64,000 nt of DNA from Odiellus spinosus (Eukaryota; Arthropoda; Arachnida; Opiliones; Phalangiidae): positions 4,218,334 through 4,282,333 of the forward strand of contig OY987225.1 of the NCBI GenBank assembly GCA_963920705.1. The letters are read 5' to 3'. Shown piece by piece: positions 1 through 9,415 of the stretch (position 1 is the first letter of the stretch; every line of letters begins with the position of its first letter). The notes under the pieces are model-generated. The model had not been told where the DNA came from. It saw nothing but the letters and a program-made list of their open reading frames with translations, and ran no database searches. Made by a program: the position numbers and the translations under genes.

Positions 1-2
1 TC

Positions 3-791
3 CGTGAGGCAAAGAAAGCCTCATGGAGGGATTTCTGTGAGGGTATTGCTGATGTACCTCACACTGCCAAGTTGATGAAAATTATGGCGCATGATAACGT
101 TAAACATCTGGACACTGTTAAGTTGCAAGATGGTAGTTATTCCAGTAGTGGTAAGGAGACACTTACACGTATGTTAAGTGTTCACTTTCCAGAATCCCAG
201 GTGATCGACTCTGATAACCCGGGTTCTCTTCCCACTAGGTTTAAAAGAACAAAGAGGGAAGATTGGAATGTGGCTAATAGAATAGTCACTTACTCCAGGC
301 TCACCTGGGCTATCAATTCATTTAAGCCCTACAAGGCGCCTGGCCCGGATGGAATTCTTCCCAAACTCCTGCAGGAAGGAATTGATCTCCTTGGTCCTGT
401 GTTATGTAGAATCTACAGGTCATGTATAGCTCTTGGGCATATTCCAAGATCCTGGAAGCATTCTAAAGTAATCTTCATTCCTAAGCCAGGGAAATCTAAT
501 TATCTCGAGGCTAAGGCATTTAGGTCAATAAGTCTAACTTCCTTCCTTCTGAAGGTCTTAGAAAAGTTGGTGGACAGACATGTGCGGGAGGAGACTCTTT
601 CTGAGAAACCTCTCTCAAATGTTCAGTTTGCCTATCAAAGAGGCAGATCGACTGAAACCGCCCTTCATGGTATCGTAAGCTGCCTTGGCTTCGCTGACGT
701 TTTACCCGAGTCAGTAGTTTGTATGGTATATGCTGAGTTTCAAAGTCTGATTCAGATTGATAAAAATAGAAACGTGGTTATTGATTACTAA
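3..791 (+). pseudogene. Non-LTR retrotransposon reverse transcriptase fragment (Jockey/R1-like)
   Basis: The frame is open from the left window edge, so the 5' part lies outside. The protein has the usual stretch before an RT domain (SWRDFCEGIAD, then a DG..... turn and an HFPESQ motif) and early RT blocks: APGPDGILPKLLQ, PRSWKHSKVIFIPKPGK, a degraded FRSISLTSFLLKVLEKLVDRH, and FAYQRGRSTETALH. These are typical of insect Jockey/R1/I-group LINE ORF2 proteins. Similarity ends near base 690, before the catalytic YADD block, and the last 30 or so codons to the stop are unrelated. The copy is therefore truncated inside RT and its end touches the next gene (TAA overlaps the following ATG by one base). 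Clade is uncertain; the RT identity is firm. Confidence 0.85.
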
Positions 792-1243
792 TGGCCACCA
801 CAAATACTCATGACTTGAGTATGGCGCTGCCTAAAACACGCGGCTTCACAGGTGTTTTCCCCTCGGACAAGCTACCCCATAGGATAACCAAATATCCAGC
901 AGCACTTGTTATAAACTTTGATCAACAAGGATCTGAGGGATCTCATTGGGTCGCTGTGTTCATAGATGGTGTCCGTAACGGCTACTACTTTGATAGTTTC
1001 GGTCTACCACCATTCATACCCGATATATGAAAATTTCTAAATGGCAATTGTAAGAAATGGAAATATGGAAGAAGACGAATACAGAGTACAACAAGCAATG
1101 TTTGTGGACAATTCAGCGCTCTATATCTCATTCACCGAAGTAAAAAGAAAAGCACTAGATCCTTTTTAAAAGGATTCTCAAAGAATCATGAACTAAATGA
1201 CTTAAATATTGTTGAAAGGTTCTCTAAACATATCCGACGTTAA
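791..1243 (+). pseudogene. Adenain-type (C5-like) cysteine protease, Polinton/adintovirus type, with one in-frame stop
   Basis: Before the stop the protein reads like an adenovirus/Polinton maturation protease: FTGVFPSDKLP, then GSHWVAVFIDG with the candidate catalytic His, then YYFDSFGLPP with the candidate acidic residue. A TGA lies at 1028-1030. The same frame then continues open to TAA at 1241-1243 and holds TTSNVCGQFSALYLI, which carries the expected catalytic Cys in a C-G-Q-F setting. His, acidic residue and Cys are therefore all present in the right order, separated only by one stop codon. Such proteases cut viral structural proteins during capsid maturation. No packaging ATPase or polB lies beside it; the nearest related gene is at 54.6 kb. 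A stray LINE fragment abuts its 5' side. Confidence 0.8.
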
Positions 1244-1409
1244 ATCATGTGTGTGTGTGAAAGTGTCTTTAAATTTGTATTGTAGTAAAAAAAATGAAGT
1301 AAAAAGAAAAGCGCTAGACCCATTTTAATGATAGAATTGAAATAAAATTAAATGTATTTGAATAAAGTATTTTTATTGACAAACCTTTTCTTTGAAATTG
1401 AAATAAAAT

Positions 1410-1880
1410 ACAGGAACATACAGGATCACTTCACTTACCGTGGTCATGAAGTGACGCCCACCGGCATCCAAACCAAGCATATTGTGGTGCAATGTAAATG
1501 GAAGGATTGCCGGAAGTGGACCAGAGTGGCAGAAAGTTCTGCGGCTAATTTAGAGCGTCAAGTCAGAGTATGTTAAAAACTATTACATAACTTCTATATC
1601 CCAATATAATTTTACAAATTTCTCAAAGGATTTTCAGCATGGTCTATTGGTGGAAAAAAAACCGAAAAGATCCATCGAGGTGCAACTGTTACCACCGATT
1701 AAAAAGGTAGCAAAACTGCCTGCTTTGCCGAATGAGCAGAAAAATTTTGAAGTGGCGTTGATGAAAATGGTCGCCAATGACGGCTGTCCGTTTAGTATCG
1801 TGGACGGAATCGGCTTTCGAGAAGCCATGGCCAGAGGAGGTCCACGGGTTACTGTCCCTTCAAGTTCGAAGCTCCTTTAA
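1410..1880 (+). pseudogene. BED zinc finger / hAT-like transposase N-terminal fragment
   Basis: Two open stretches are separated by a plausible short intron (GT near 1568, AG at about 1638). The first holds a C-x4-C pair (QCKWKDC) followed by ANLERQVR, and the second begins with His-Gly, giving a BED-finger-like layout of two Cys and a late His. The second stretch contains LMKMVANDGCPFSIVDGIGFREAM, matching the conserved block of hAT transposases in which a Phe-Ser-Ile-Val-Asp core precedes GF+. Beyond about 1830 the protein loses similarity and ends at 1880. No catalytic hAT dimerisation domain is seen, so this is a 5' fragment. The family is supported by that single block, hence moderate confidence. 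Confidence 0.55.
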
Positions 1881-2042
1881 AGATTCGACAAAACTGTGGA
1901 AAGTTTAAAGCCAGTGATGCAGGTATGTGAATGTGGGAACCGGGAGCCTCTTTCTAAAATTTTGACTATAGGCAATTCAAATTATATGACCCAACTTTTT
2001 CTATCATCATAGTTTAAATTTATATATAAATCATTACAGAAA

Positions 2043-2640
2043 GTATTCAATGGATGAGAGGAAGGTCACATCATTGCAATCTGTTGGGAAAAATACGTGG
2101 AAATCATTTTCCATGGAATAGGAAATTGGAAAATAAAATCCAATACTATAGGTTTTATCATGCACAACGGATCCTTGTTGGAGGAGAGAAACTGCAGCAA
2201 ATTTTCCGAATTCGTCGAAGAAATGGTCCCTTATCCCGTAAGTAGATTCGTGTTTAAAATTGTCCAGCTAGTAAAGAAATTTATATTAATATTACCGAGG
2301 TTTACTTTATCACAGGTGTACGCTTGCCTTGTCATTAACGCTTGGGAAGGCGTGCAGATTTTAAACATAAACCGCTCATTTACCAATCCATGGATTTTGC
2401 CAGATGCATTTTGTGAAAAAGGTAATTTTTAACGTGCGAATAATATTATTTTTGGATTAAATTAAATAAATATGTTTATCTATAGGTTTAAACACCCTAG
2501 AAGAACTTTTTCCGGTCACAGAATTCAAAATAAAAGAGTTTGGAGATAAAATAGACCCAAGAACATTTCATTCCTTCTCTCTTGAGGCAGACCCACAAAC
2601 CTCGTTTGAATCCATAAAAAATATAATTTTGGTGTTTTAG
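2043..2640 (+). CDS. Small three-exon gene of unknown function
   Basis: Three open segments join in frame through consensus splice sites: exon to 2237 (CCC|GTAAG), exon 2316-2421 (after TTATCACAG, before GTAAT), exon 2486-2640 (after TCTATAG), stop TAG. Introns are 78 and 64 nt. The predicted protein (about 150 residues) is acidic/hydrophobic, with motifs such as HGIGNWKIKSN, INAWEGVQILNINRS and DKIDPRTFHSFSLE. I recognise no family. Just upstream of the first exon's open part the frame has a TGA at 2053-2055, so the start is unknown or the copy is broken. A donor-like GTATGT at 1922 could link it to the hAT-like segment, but the frame does not fit cleanly. Confidence 0.45.
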
Positions 2641-2873
2641 AAAATTTACTTATTTCCAGCTATTCTTCAATAAGGTTTGTCGTCTGCTTTAAGCTCTGAT
2701 AAGTATAGAGAATTTATCTGGAACCATCAAAATGGTTTCTTGCTCAAAAATAAAATTACAAATGGTTACGTGACGTCCGCCGCTCAAGGTGCTTTTTCTT
2801 CGCGACTTAGTCGAGTTCCGGGCCTTGGCTTCTTTCTTTCTCCTGACTTCCTTTCCTTTTTCTTCGTTTAGCC

Positions 2874-3356
2874 ATGGGCAAGGGAAATAAGAATCACTCA
2901 GCTAAAAAAGTGAAAACTGACTCGCAGTCCTCCCCTTCACAAGACAAGGATTCACACGACTTGTTCGAAATGAGTACGGAAGATATTGAGGAGGTGCATC
3001 CTCACAAAAATCTTCTTCCAGTGATTTTACAACCGCTAATATTTCGGTCAACACCACGACACCCTAAGAAACCTACGGAAAGAACGGAAAGTAAAACATT
3101 TCATGATTTTGGGTTAAAAGTCATTTGTTCGGTCATCCGAAAAACCATTGATGTACGCAATCTCTATATATTACAGGGTGGTGGTCTTCTCATCGCCCCC
3201 TGTACTCAGTCCCAGAGGGACACTTTGTTGAAATGCACCAAATTTCAAGATATGCGTGTTACTATGAAGGACATTGGGAATGATACAACCCCCGGTAGTA
3301 ACGGGGTCATCGGTGGTCTCACTCATGATGTTGAACCAGATGACCTCAAAGGCTAA
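2874..3356 (+). pseudogene. Non-LTR retrotransposon ORF1 (gag-like) N-terminal fragment
   Basis: A 160-residue reading frame starts at an ATG just after a pyrimidine-rich leader (2780-2873) that looks like a LINE 5' UTR. The N-terminus is Lys/Ser rich (MGKGNKNHSAKK). The later part, GLLIAPCTQSQRDTLLKCTKF and GVIGGLTHDVEPDDLK, resembles the gag-like ORF1 of insect Jockey-group elements, in which an RNA-binding region precedes CCHC knuckles. No zinc knuckles follow, because the frame ends at 3356 and unrelated AT-rich DNA begins. It could belong to the same LINE family as the RT piece at the left edge, but that cannot be shown. Confidence 0.55.
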
Positions 3357-4111
3357 AGTGAAGAATAGGTCCCAGTAACGAATTCAGTCAAAAGGTACCT
3401 TATTTGAAAGAGAAAAATGCGAGAAAAATAATGGTGCAAAAATTTCGGGGGGAAAGCATTATTCACAAAGATACAGACGTTTCAATTTTTAAGCTGGGTG
3501 AAGGGGGAAGCTGTTGCCAAGGTAATAAAACTTCGGACTAAGACGTCGGTGGAAGATGGTTATTTTAAAGGTTAGGTGACTGTGAAAACATGTCACTGAA
3601 GGTTAATTTAAGAAACATGTCACTAGGTTAATTTAAGTTAGGTTAGGTTAATTTATGTTAGGTTAGGTGAGGTTAGGTTAATTTATGTTAGGTTAGGTTA
3701 TGTTAGGCTAGGTGTATTTGTTTATTATATTTATCGTAGTTGTTTGTCTCCTTTCCTTGACAAAACCCTGCATTCTTGAGTAAACCTTTAGCAAGAAGGT
3801 GTTAATTGTTTTTGGGAGGATATCCATAGATAACCACCGACACCATTTACTTTTTCATTTTCTGTCTCTTTTTCATTCTCTGTTGAGATTTACATAGAAT
3901 AGTTACAGAAATTCAGAGATTTTTCTTGCGGAATTAACGAAGTGTCATTTCCCATTGTTTAAATTTTTTTTAATCGAGATGTTTTCGTGTGAAACCATTT
4001 GTTTTAAACAAGAAGTATTTTATGAAAACTTTCGCGGAAGCGACCCATATGTGTGAAAATAATAAAAGAAAATGCAAAAAAGCCACATTTTCACACTAAA
4101 TCATATTCTAC
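3357..4111. other. Non-coding AT-rich spacer with a TTAGG-like patch
   Basis: No credible gene. From about 3600 to 3715 the sequence is a degenerate run of GTTAGGTTAGGTTA / TTAATTTATGTTAGG units. TTAGG is the usual insect telomere unit, but the copies here are interrupted and short, so this is at most an interstitial or chance repeat. Confidence 0.5.
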
Positions 4112-4115
4112 TTAA

Positions 4116-4443
4116 AGGGAGGGTGAAGAGGAAAATGAAGTGAATCTTCATCGATTCTTCAACTAATCACAAGACATATCCACTTAGTTAATAATTCGTG
4201 ATAATATATCCCAATGTTTTTAAAACATCAACAATAGATCCAGATTTCACTGTTCTCCAACCAATCGTGTAATGCCCTGCCTTCTCATGGGAGGGGGTGG
4301 GGGAGGGAGGGTTTGCATAATAATTAAATACATTTTTTAGTTATAAACAGATTGCAGGGTCTCATTGTGAAAAATTGAAATATTTTAAATTATTTTAGTA
4401 TGAGAATCGACAAAAATATTTTATTTTCCTCGTCACCATCCCT
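4116..4443. mobile_element. Foldback MITE 1, TTAA-flanked
   Basis: The left end AGGGAGGGTGAAGAGGAAAAT is mirrored by ATTTTCCTCGTCACCATCCCT at the right end. TTAA stands directly outside both ends (4112-4115 and 4444-4447). TTAA target duplications with 5'-AGGG ends fit Kolobok-like, or less well piggyBac-like, non-autonomous elements. It has no coding capacity. Confidence 0.65.
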
Positions 4444-4447
4444 TTAA

Positions 4448-4847
4448 AGGGAGAATGCAACAACATCAAGTGATTTTTTTATCGATTCCTTATCGTTTAA
4501 ATTATTCTAATTTCCTCAGTTAAAAAAATTACAAACAAATATTAAACTAGAAATAAATTTACCCGGAAAATAGGCTTAGCTGGATTCATGGAGATCCTGA
4601 ATTGCTCGCGCATAAGGGCTAGCGACCAATTAGCAAAGGCCCGTCGTTCAGGCGAGATCTCCCTGAGACTTTCAATGGCCCTTATACGCTAGAATTCAGT
4701 TGATCTCCATGAATCCAGCTATGCCTATTTTCCTGGGAAGTCTTACATTTATTTCTAGTTTAATATTTGTTTGAAAATTATTTCACTAATGGATAAGGAA
4801 TTGATAAAAAAATTACTTGTTGTAAGGTTGCATATTGCATTTTCCCT
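4448..4847. mobile_element. Foldback MITE 2, TTAA-flanked, long inverted arms
   Basis: This element starts right after the TTAA that ends MITE 1 and finishes before TTAA at 4848-4851. The outer arms match (AGGGAGAATGCAACAACATC against the reverse of GCATATTGCATTTTCCCT). The match continues inward through ATCGATTCCTTATC, TAATATTTGTTTG and GCTGGATTCATGGAGATC, so nearly the whole 400 bp folds into one hairpin with a loop around 4640-4690. A solitary end of the same family is seen at 30,985-31,032. Confidence 0.7.
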
Positions 4848-5431
4848 TTAAATGGTAAACGTTGCTTATTACTTATGGTGTTCCCTCTAAAATGGTCATA
4901 AAATTCCTTAGAATCCGCTTTAAAATCGTGAAAAAAATTACCTTTTGGAAAAACTACATATTCTCGCTGAGACTTTATTCGCTCCACTTCCCCGCATTTG
5001 TAAATAGCTTTTTGTGGAGCCATTCTCGCGTACTTTTGCTGTGTTAGAGTCATGGTAAACTTTAGCCTATTAGTCGAGTTTTTTCCAGTGTTCAAATCAA
5101 AGTTGTCATTGTCGGTACTTTCTTCATCAGAAAAGACTTCTGCCTCATCCTCTGCCTCATCCTCTGCCTCATAATCTGCCTCATCTTCCATTAATTTTTG
5201 AAAACCAAGCAGTTTCCAACAATCATAGTAATTTTTCGAGACAATCGAATACAGCGCGAGACCCGATTTAAGTCCATTTAATTCATTGGACAGTTTCATC
5301 CAAATGGGGGAAGATTTCCCAGTGATAGTTCCACTGTTGCCGTGAAATATTTCATTTTTGTATTTGGAAAGCGTATCAATAATACGTAATATGTCTTTCT
5401 CGCTTATACGCTTTCTCCCCGCCATATGCAA
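4778..5431 (-). CDS. Acidic-repeat protein with N-terminal DNA-binding-like domain; 3' end supplied by a MITE
   Basis: The 217-codon frame begins MHMAGRKRISEKDILRIIDT and continues with a WMKLSNELNG...YYDCWKLLG stretch. I loosely associate that pattern with helix-turn-helix-like N-termini of arthropod MULE-type transposases. Residues 80-100 are a repeated Glu-Asp-Glu-Ala run. The C-terminal half (KYARMAPQKAIYKCGEVERI, YVVFPKGNFFHDF) is unrecognised. The last 24 codons or so and the stop are read from the right arm of MITE 2 (to base 4847), so the natural C-terminus has been replaced. A short coding-like remnant on the same strand lies upstream at 5824-5970. No catalytic domain is visible, so it may be a fragment of a longer transposase. 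Confidence 0.5.
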   Translation of the reverse strand: MHMAGRKRISEKDILRIIDTLSKYKNEIFHGNSGTITGKSSPIWMKLSNELNGLKSGLALYSIVSKNYYDCWKLLGFQKLMEDEADYEAEDEAEDEAEVFSDEESTDNDNFDLNTGKNSTNRLKFTMTLTQQKYARMAPQKAIYKCGEVERIKSQREYVVFPKGNFFHDFKADSKEFYDHFRGNTISNKQRLPFKGKMQYATLQQVIFLSIPYPLVK

Positions 5432-6943
5432 GTTTTATAATGATGAGACTATGCCTACCATGAAATTGTTTCCCATGGATTTTAAGCCACCTGTATGATA
5501 TCATATGGGTAGAGGCATGGGCGAAAAGTTTAATCCTTTCGTAGAATAGCTAGATGCACACCGTTTATGTTTTACCGACTCTTTAAGAATGTTTATAATA
5601 ATATTAAAATAATTTACGTGACTGCTACTGTATGGTTAATTTACTAAACGTTGTAGGAGAGCTTTCGGACGTATTAGTCCCTTTTCAATTCGTTCCTAAA
5701 CTAACAAAACAAAAAATTACAAACAACTTTCTCCTTGAGAACTTGAGAAGCATGGAGACAGATAAAGAATAGTAAACTACGTCACACAGGCCACAGGTGT
5801 GTTCGTTGTTCTCTCTTTTTTTCTTATTTTTCCCCCATTAACTCCCCCAATGCTTTTATGTCAGCCCTTTCTTTATCCAGGATGAGCTCACCACACTTGG
5901 CTATGTATACGCCCTCTTTGAATGTTCGTCGAAACCAATTTGTCCATTCTTGGAATTCCAAATATATTTTGTAATTCCGTTGGGTAGGTTAAGAAATGGG
6001 TTAAAATGGTGTGAATATGAATAATATTGATGTAACTAAAAAGGGGAAGCCTTGAGCGTTTTTTTTTTTCTGGGCCCTACTTTCGACACGTTTTTCTAGG
6101 CTTCTAGTGCTATCAGAACTATTTCCTTACTTGATAATGAAACTAGAGACAATTCCAAGTAACTTCCCCGAGTACCATTTACAATTACAGTTATAGATAA
6201 TTTTTCAATAAACTTTAAACTTCTTTAAAAAATTTGCATTAACCCTTCAAAATAACCCTATAATTGACATTATTTTTCTTTGTTAATTAACAGAACTAAA
6301 TGTGTTTTGTCTAAATAGGGTAATAGATATGTTATTCATCTATCGTATGAATGTTTAAATTAAGTGCTACGATTATTACTAAGTGAGTTATGATAATATT
6401 CGTGATTTATACCTCCACTTAAGTACGATTTCCGGTCAATTGAACCAACATTTTTTCGAAAAATAACTCTGGTCTCGTTTTTGAGATTACGTTAAACATT
6501 TTATCCTAAACTAATTTAATTTTAATAATTACCGTTAACCTTTAATTATCTTCCCAAAATAGCCCATATTTGATCTTTTTTTCACCAATATTTAAGGCAA
6601 TATTTAAGCAACTCTCCAATAACATAATTAAGTTTAGTTTTTATTTCTACGATAATTATCAAGAGTTTTTAAAGTTTTACCGGGGTCAGTTTTAAGGTTT
6701 TTAAGCCACACCAACTTGTTTTTTCAGTCCCACATGCGCGGGGGAAAAGCACGGAGCGGTTGGGGAAAAAGGGTAAGTAAAGCCCCCTACGACAAGGAGT
6801 GCCACGGTAGACGGAGAATGGCGACAGCAGCCTAAAAAACCATATTCTTTCTCGGCAAGTAGCATTCCCATTTTCATCCTTCACGAGTCTCTGGTAAATT
6901 TAGTGGAAAACATGGATACGTAAAATGGTCATATCTCAGTTAA
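5432..6943. other. AT-rich spacer, mostly featureless
   Basis: I see no complete gene. On the minus strand, 5970 to 5824 reads as about 48 open codons (core EFQEWTNWFRRTFKEG, ending at TAA 5826-5824) without a start codon, possibly an exon remnant. The spacer ends at the TTAA (6940-6943) where the large inverted-arm structure begins. Confidence 0.4.
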
Positions 6944-8006
6944 TTATATCAAAAATGTCTTTGCGAACAAAGACCCAGAAGGACATGTTATGGCCTTGAA
7001 TGTCTGAAGTGACAGATATTTAATTTTCTTTTAAAACATTAAATTTAAATACAATTAAATTTTCTTTTAAAATATGAAATTTAAATATAATTAGATTTTC
7101 TTTTAAAACGAAATTTAAATATAATCACAATCTGGCACGATTTAGAGTTTCAAATTTCAAAACAACTGATTTTATACACTCGGAAATATTTAAGAAAAAA
7201 CATAACAGACGATTTTCTCCCATTGACGCTTAACATTAAAATTGGCTTAATTATTTTTCAGGGAAAACGTGTATTGAACTGTTATTTTTCAGTATAACGC
7301 GAGTCCACTTTTTGTTTTCTTAATTTAACCCGAATTTCCACGACTCGCAATTGAACGGATCGTTAAAAATACTCGCCGGTTTATTGGAATGAGTATTTGA
7401 TCAAGGAAAATGTGTTTTTTAAAGCCCGTTTAAAATCACCTTCTTTTCTAACTTAGCAGACGACGCAAACCATAACAATTTGTACTTTCAAAGCTATATT
7501 GTGCGCGCGAGGGAAGAGAATTTCAAAGCGACAAATTTTAGAGCGGATAAGGTTTTTAAATAAATTGTAATACTTTCATTTTTAATTTCATTAAAACCGT
7601 ACAATTAAAATGATGATTTCCATAAAGGACCACTAATTAGTTATTAGGAGTTATAATAAAACATTATCCATGGATTGGGTTTGTTCGTTTGCAACCTAAA
7701 TTAAAAATTAAAATATGGGGAATTTTTATTCCCTTTAAATTCTTTGAATAAGCATCCGTTAGCTAACATGAACGAATTGCCTCGACTAAAGTCGAGGAGT
7801 TGTAATAAAACATTCCCATGGATTAGGTTTGTTCGTTTGCAACCTAGATTAAAAATTAAAATACGGGGAATTTTTTTCCCTTTAAATTCCTTGATAAGCA
7901 TTCATAAGCTAACATGAACGAATTGCCTCGACTAAAGTCGAGGAGTTATAACAAAACATTATCCATGGATTAGGTTTGTTCGTTTGCAACCTAAATTAAA
8001 AATTAA

Positions 8007-8792
8007 AGGGAAAGGCAACCCAACTTTAAAAGTACTTCCATTGGAAAGAGCATGCTTAAAAACCTACAAATCAAAACACATTATAGTGATTTAAGTCTTG
8101 GTTAATTTATAAATATCATTTTAAAACCGAAATTTACGTTCCTAGAAGAACGCCATATTTGCTTCCCGGCATTTCGAGTTTTAAAAATAAGGATCCGCTT
8201 CAATGATTGGCCTTTAAGTCACCCAATAAAGATTCGCGAAACGAAGGCCATTCGAGTCGGATCGTCTGTTCGTAACTTCGTAAGAAGACCCGTAATTTTG
8301 TGATTTCTAACTTTCTACGAAAACATGCCTAATTGCGTAATTAATGAATGCAGTTTAGTTCTTACCTTCTAATTCTTCAAATCAACTTAAGACTCGGTTA
8401 ATACCTAGTACTGACTACTTCTAGCTCAGCTGGCCGACCGACCTTCGGGTTAGTGTTCGCGCGCGGGATCCTTCGGAAGTAGCCTATGTTTCGGCCCGGC
8501 ATATCTTATTTGACTCTAAAGAAATTGAGCGCGCTTATACCCGCATCTATTTTCAGCTAGAGTCAAGTGACTTTAGGTGAGAAATAAACCAATCGGCGAA
8601 GCCGATCCTCAGCATGCATCGAAAGGGTATGAAAAAACTAAAATGGCGTTCACTAGAGATCACTTTTTGCTTATAATAAACGTAAATATCTTAATATCTA
8701 CTAACTATTAATTTTTTTGAGATATGATATTAGTCGTTTTAATATACGCTCTATCATTTAAGACACACTTTTTTTTATCCCGGTCTGTACCT
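8007..8792. mobile_element. 786-bp element inserted at TTAA inside the left arm
   Basis: The neighbouring repeat units read AAAAATTAAAATATGGGG without interruption. Here the same sequence is split as AAAAATTAA, then AGGGAAAGGCAACCC ... GTCTGTACCT, then TTAAAATATGGGG. This shows a 4-bp TTAA target duplication around an insertion whose ends begin AGG and finish CCT, as in the MITEs at 4.1-4.8 kb. The terminal repeats are otherwise weak. It contains a tRNA-like segment and a GC-richer stretch (8420-8530). Confidence 0.65.
8415..8482 (+). ncRNA. tRNA-like segment (SINE-like or decayed tRNA)
   Basis: CTACTTC at 8415-8421 pairs perfectly with GAAGTAG at 8476-8482, giving a 7-bp acceptor-like stem. 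Directly inside lies TAGCTCAGCTGG, a good A-box. Further on, GTTCGCGCG resembles a partial B-box. At 68 nt it is short, and the anticodon and T arms do not form cleanly, so it is more likely tRNA-derived than a working tRNA. Confidence 0.3.
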
Positions 8793-9415
8793 TTAAAATA
8801 TGGGGAATTTTTTTCCCTTTAAATTCCTTGTATAAGCATTCATAAGCTAACATGAACGAATTGCCTCGACTAAGGTCGAGGAGTTATAATAAAGCATTAT
8901 CCATAGAAAACATTATCCAATTAAGGTATGAGATCAGATCATAGAACTTTGAGTCTATGCCTAAAGCCAAAGCTAAATTAAGTATATTTTTCTATCGAAC
9001 GAAAAGTTTCGTTTTGTTTGACACGTAATCCCTGAAAAATAATTAAGCGAAATTTAATGTTAAGCGTCAATGGGAGAAAATCGTCTGTTATGTTTTTCTT
9101 AAATATTTCCGAGTGAATAAAATCAGTTGTTTTGAAATTTGAAACTCTAAATCGTGCCAGATTGTGATTATATTTAAATTTCGTTTTAAAAGAAAATCTA
9201 ATTATATTTAAATTTCATGTTTTAAAAGAAAAATTAATTGTATTTAAATTTAATGTTTTAAAAGAAAATTAAATATCTGTCACTTCAGACATTCAAGGCC
9301 ATAACATGTCCTTCTGGGTCTTTGTTCGCAAAGACATTTTTGATATAATATCTGTCACTTCAGTCTAACACGAAAGTGTTAACTTCTATATTAAAAGACT
9401 AGCCCTTTAAAAAGT

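Larger units (their letters stand above)
6944..9350 (+). repeat. Left arm: palindromic segment with inner tandem units
   Basis: The outer 300 bp recurs inverted at 9045-9350, so the arm is a foldback by itself. The intervening 7250-7640 matches, inverted, 51,190-51,570 of the right arm, including a stretch reading GAACGGATCGTTAAAAATAC. From 7640 to 8006 and again 8793-8900 a unit of about 150-157 bp repeats. Each unit carries the hairpin CCTCGACTAAAGTCGAGG (7781-7798, 7927-7944; one-base variant at 8863-8880). No gene is seen; open frames such as the one at 7701-7901 only translate the repeat. Confidence 0.75.

Noticed and set aside
3600-3715. Telomere
   Set aside because: TTAGG-like units are degenerate, short and embedded; both sides continue with ordinary sequence.
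6669-6884. 71-codon minus frame with Arg/Pro
   Set aside because: No homology, no start context and no neighbouring exon; likely chance in a GC-richer patch.
6944-9350. Left arm as a complete stand-alone transposon
   Set aside because: Its inner end is not followed by TTAA, while the outer end is; the inner flank is the same as at the right arm.
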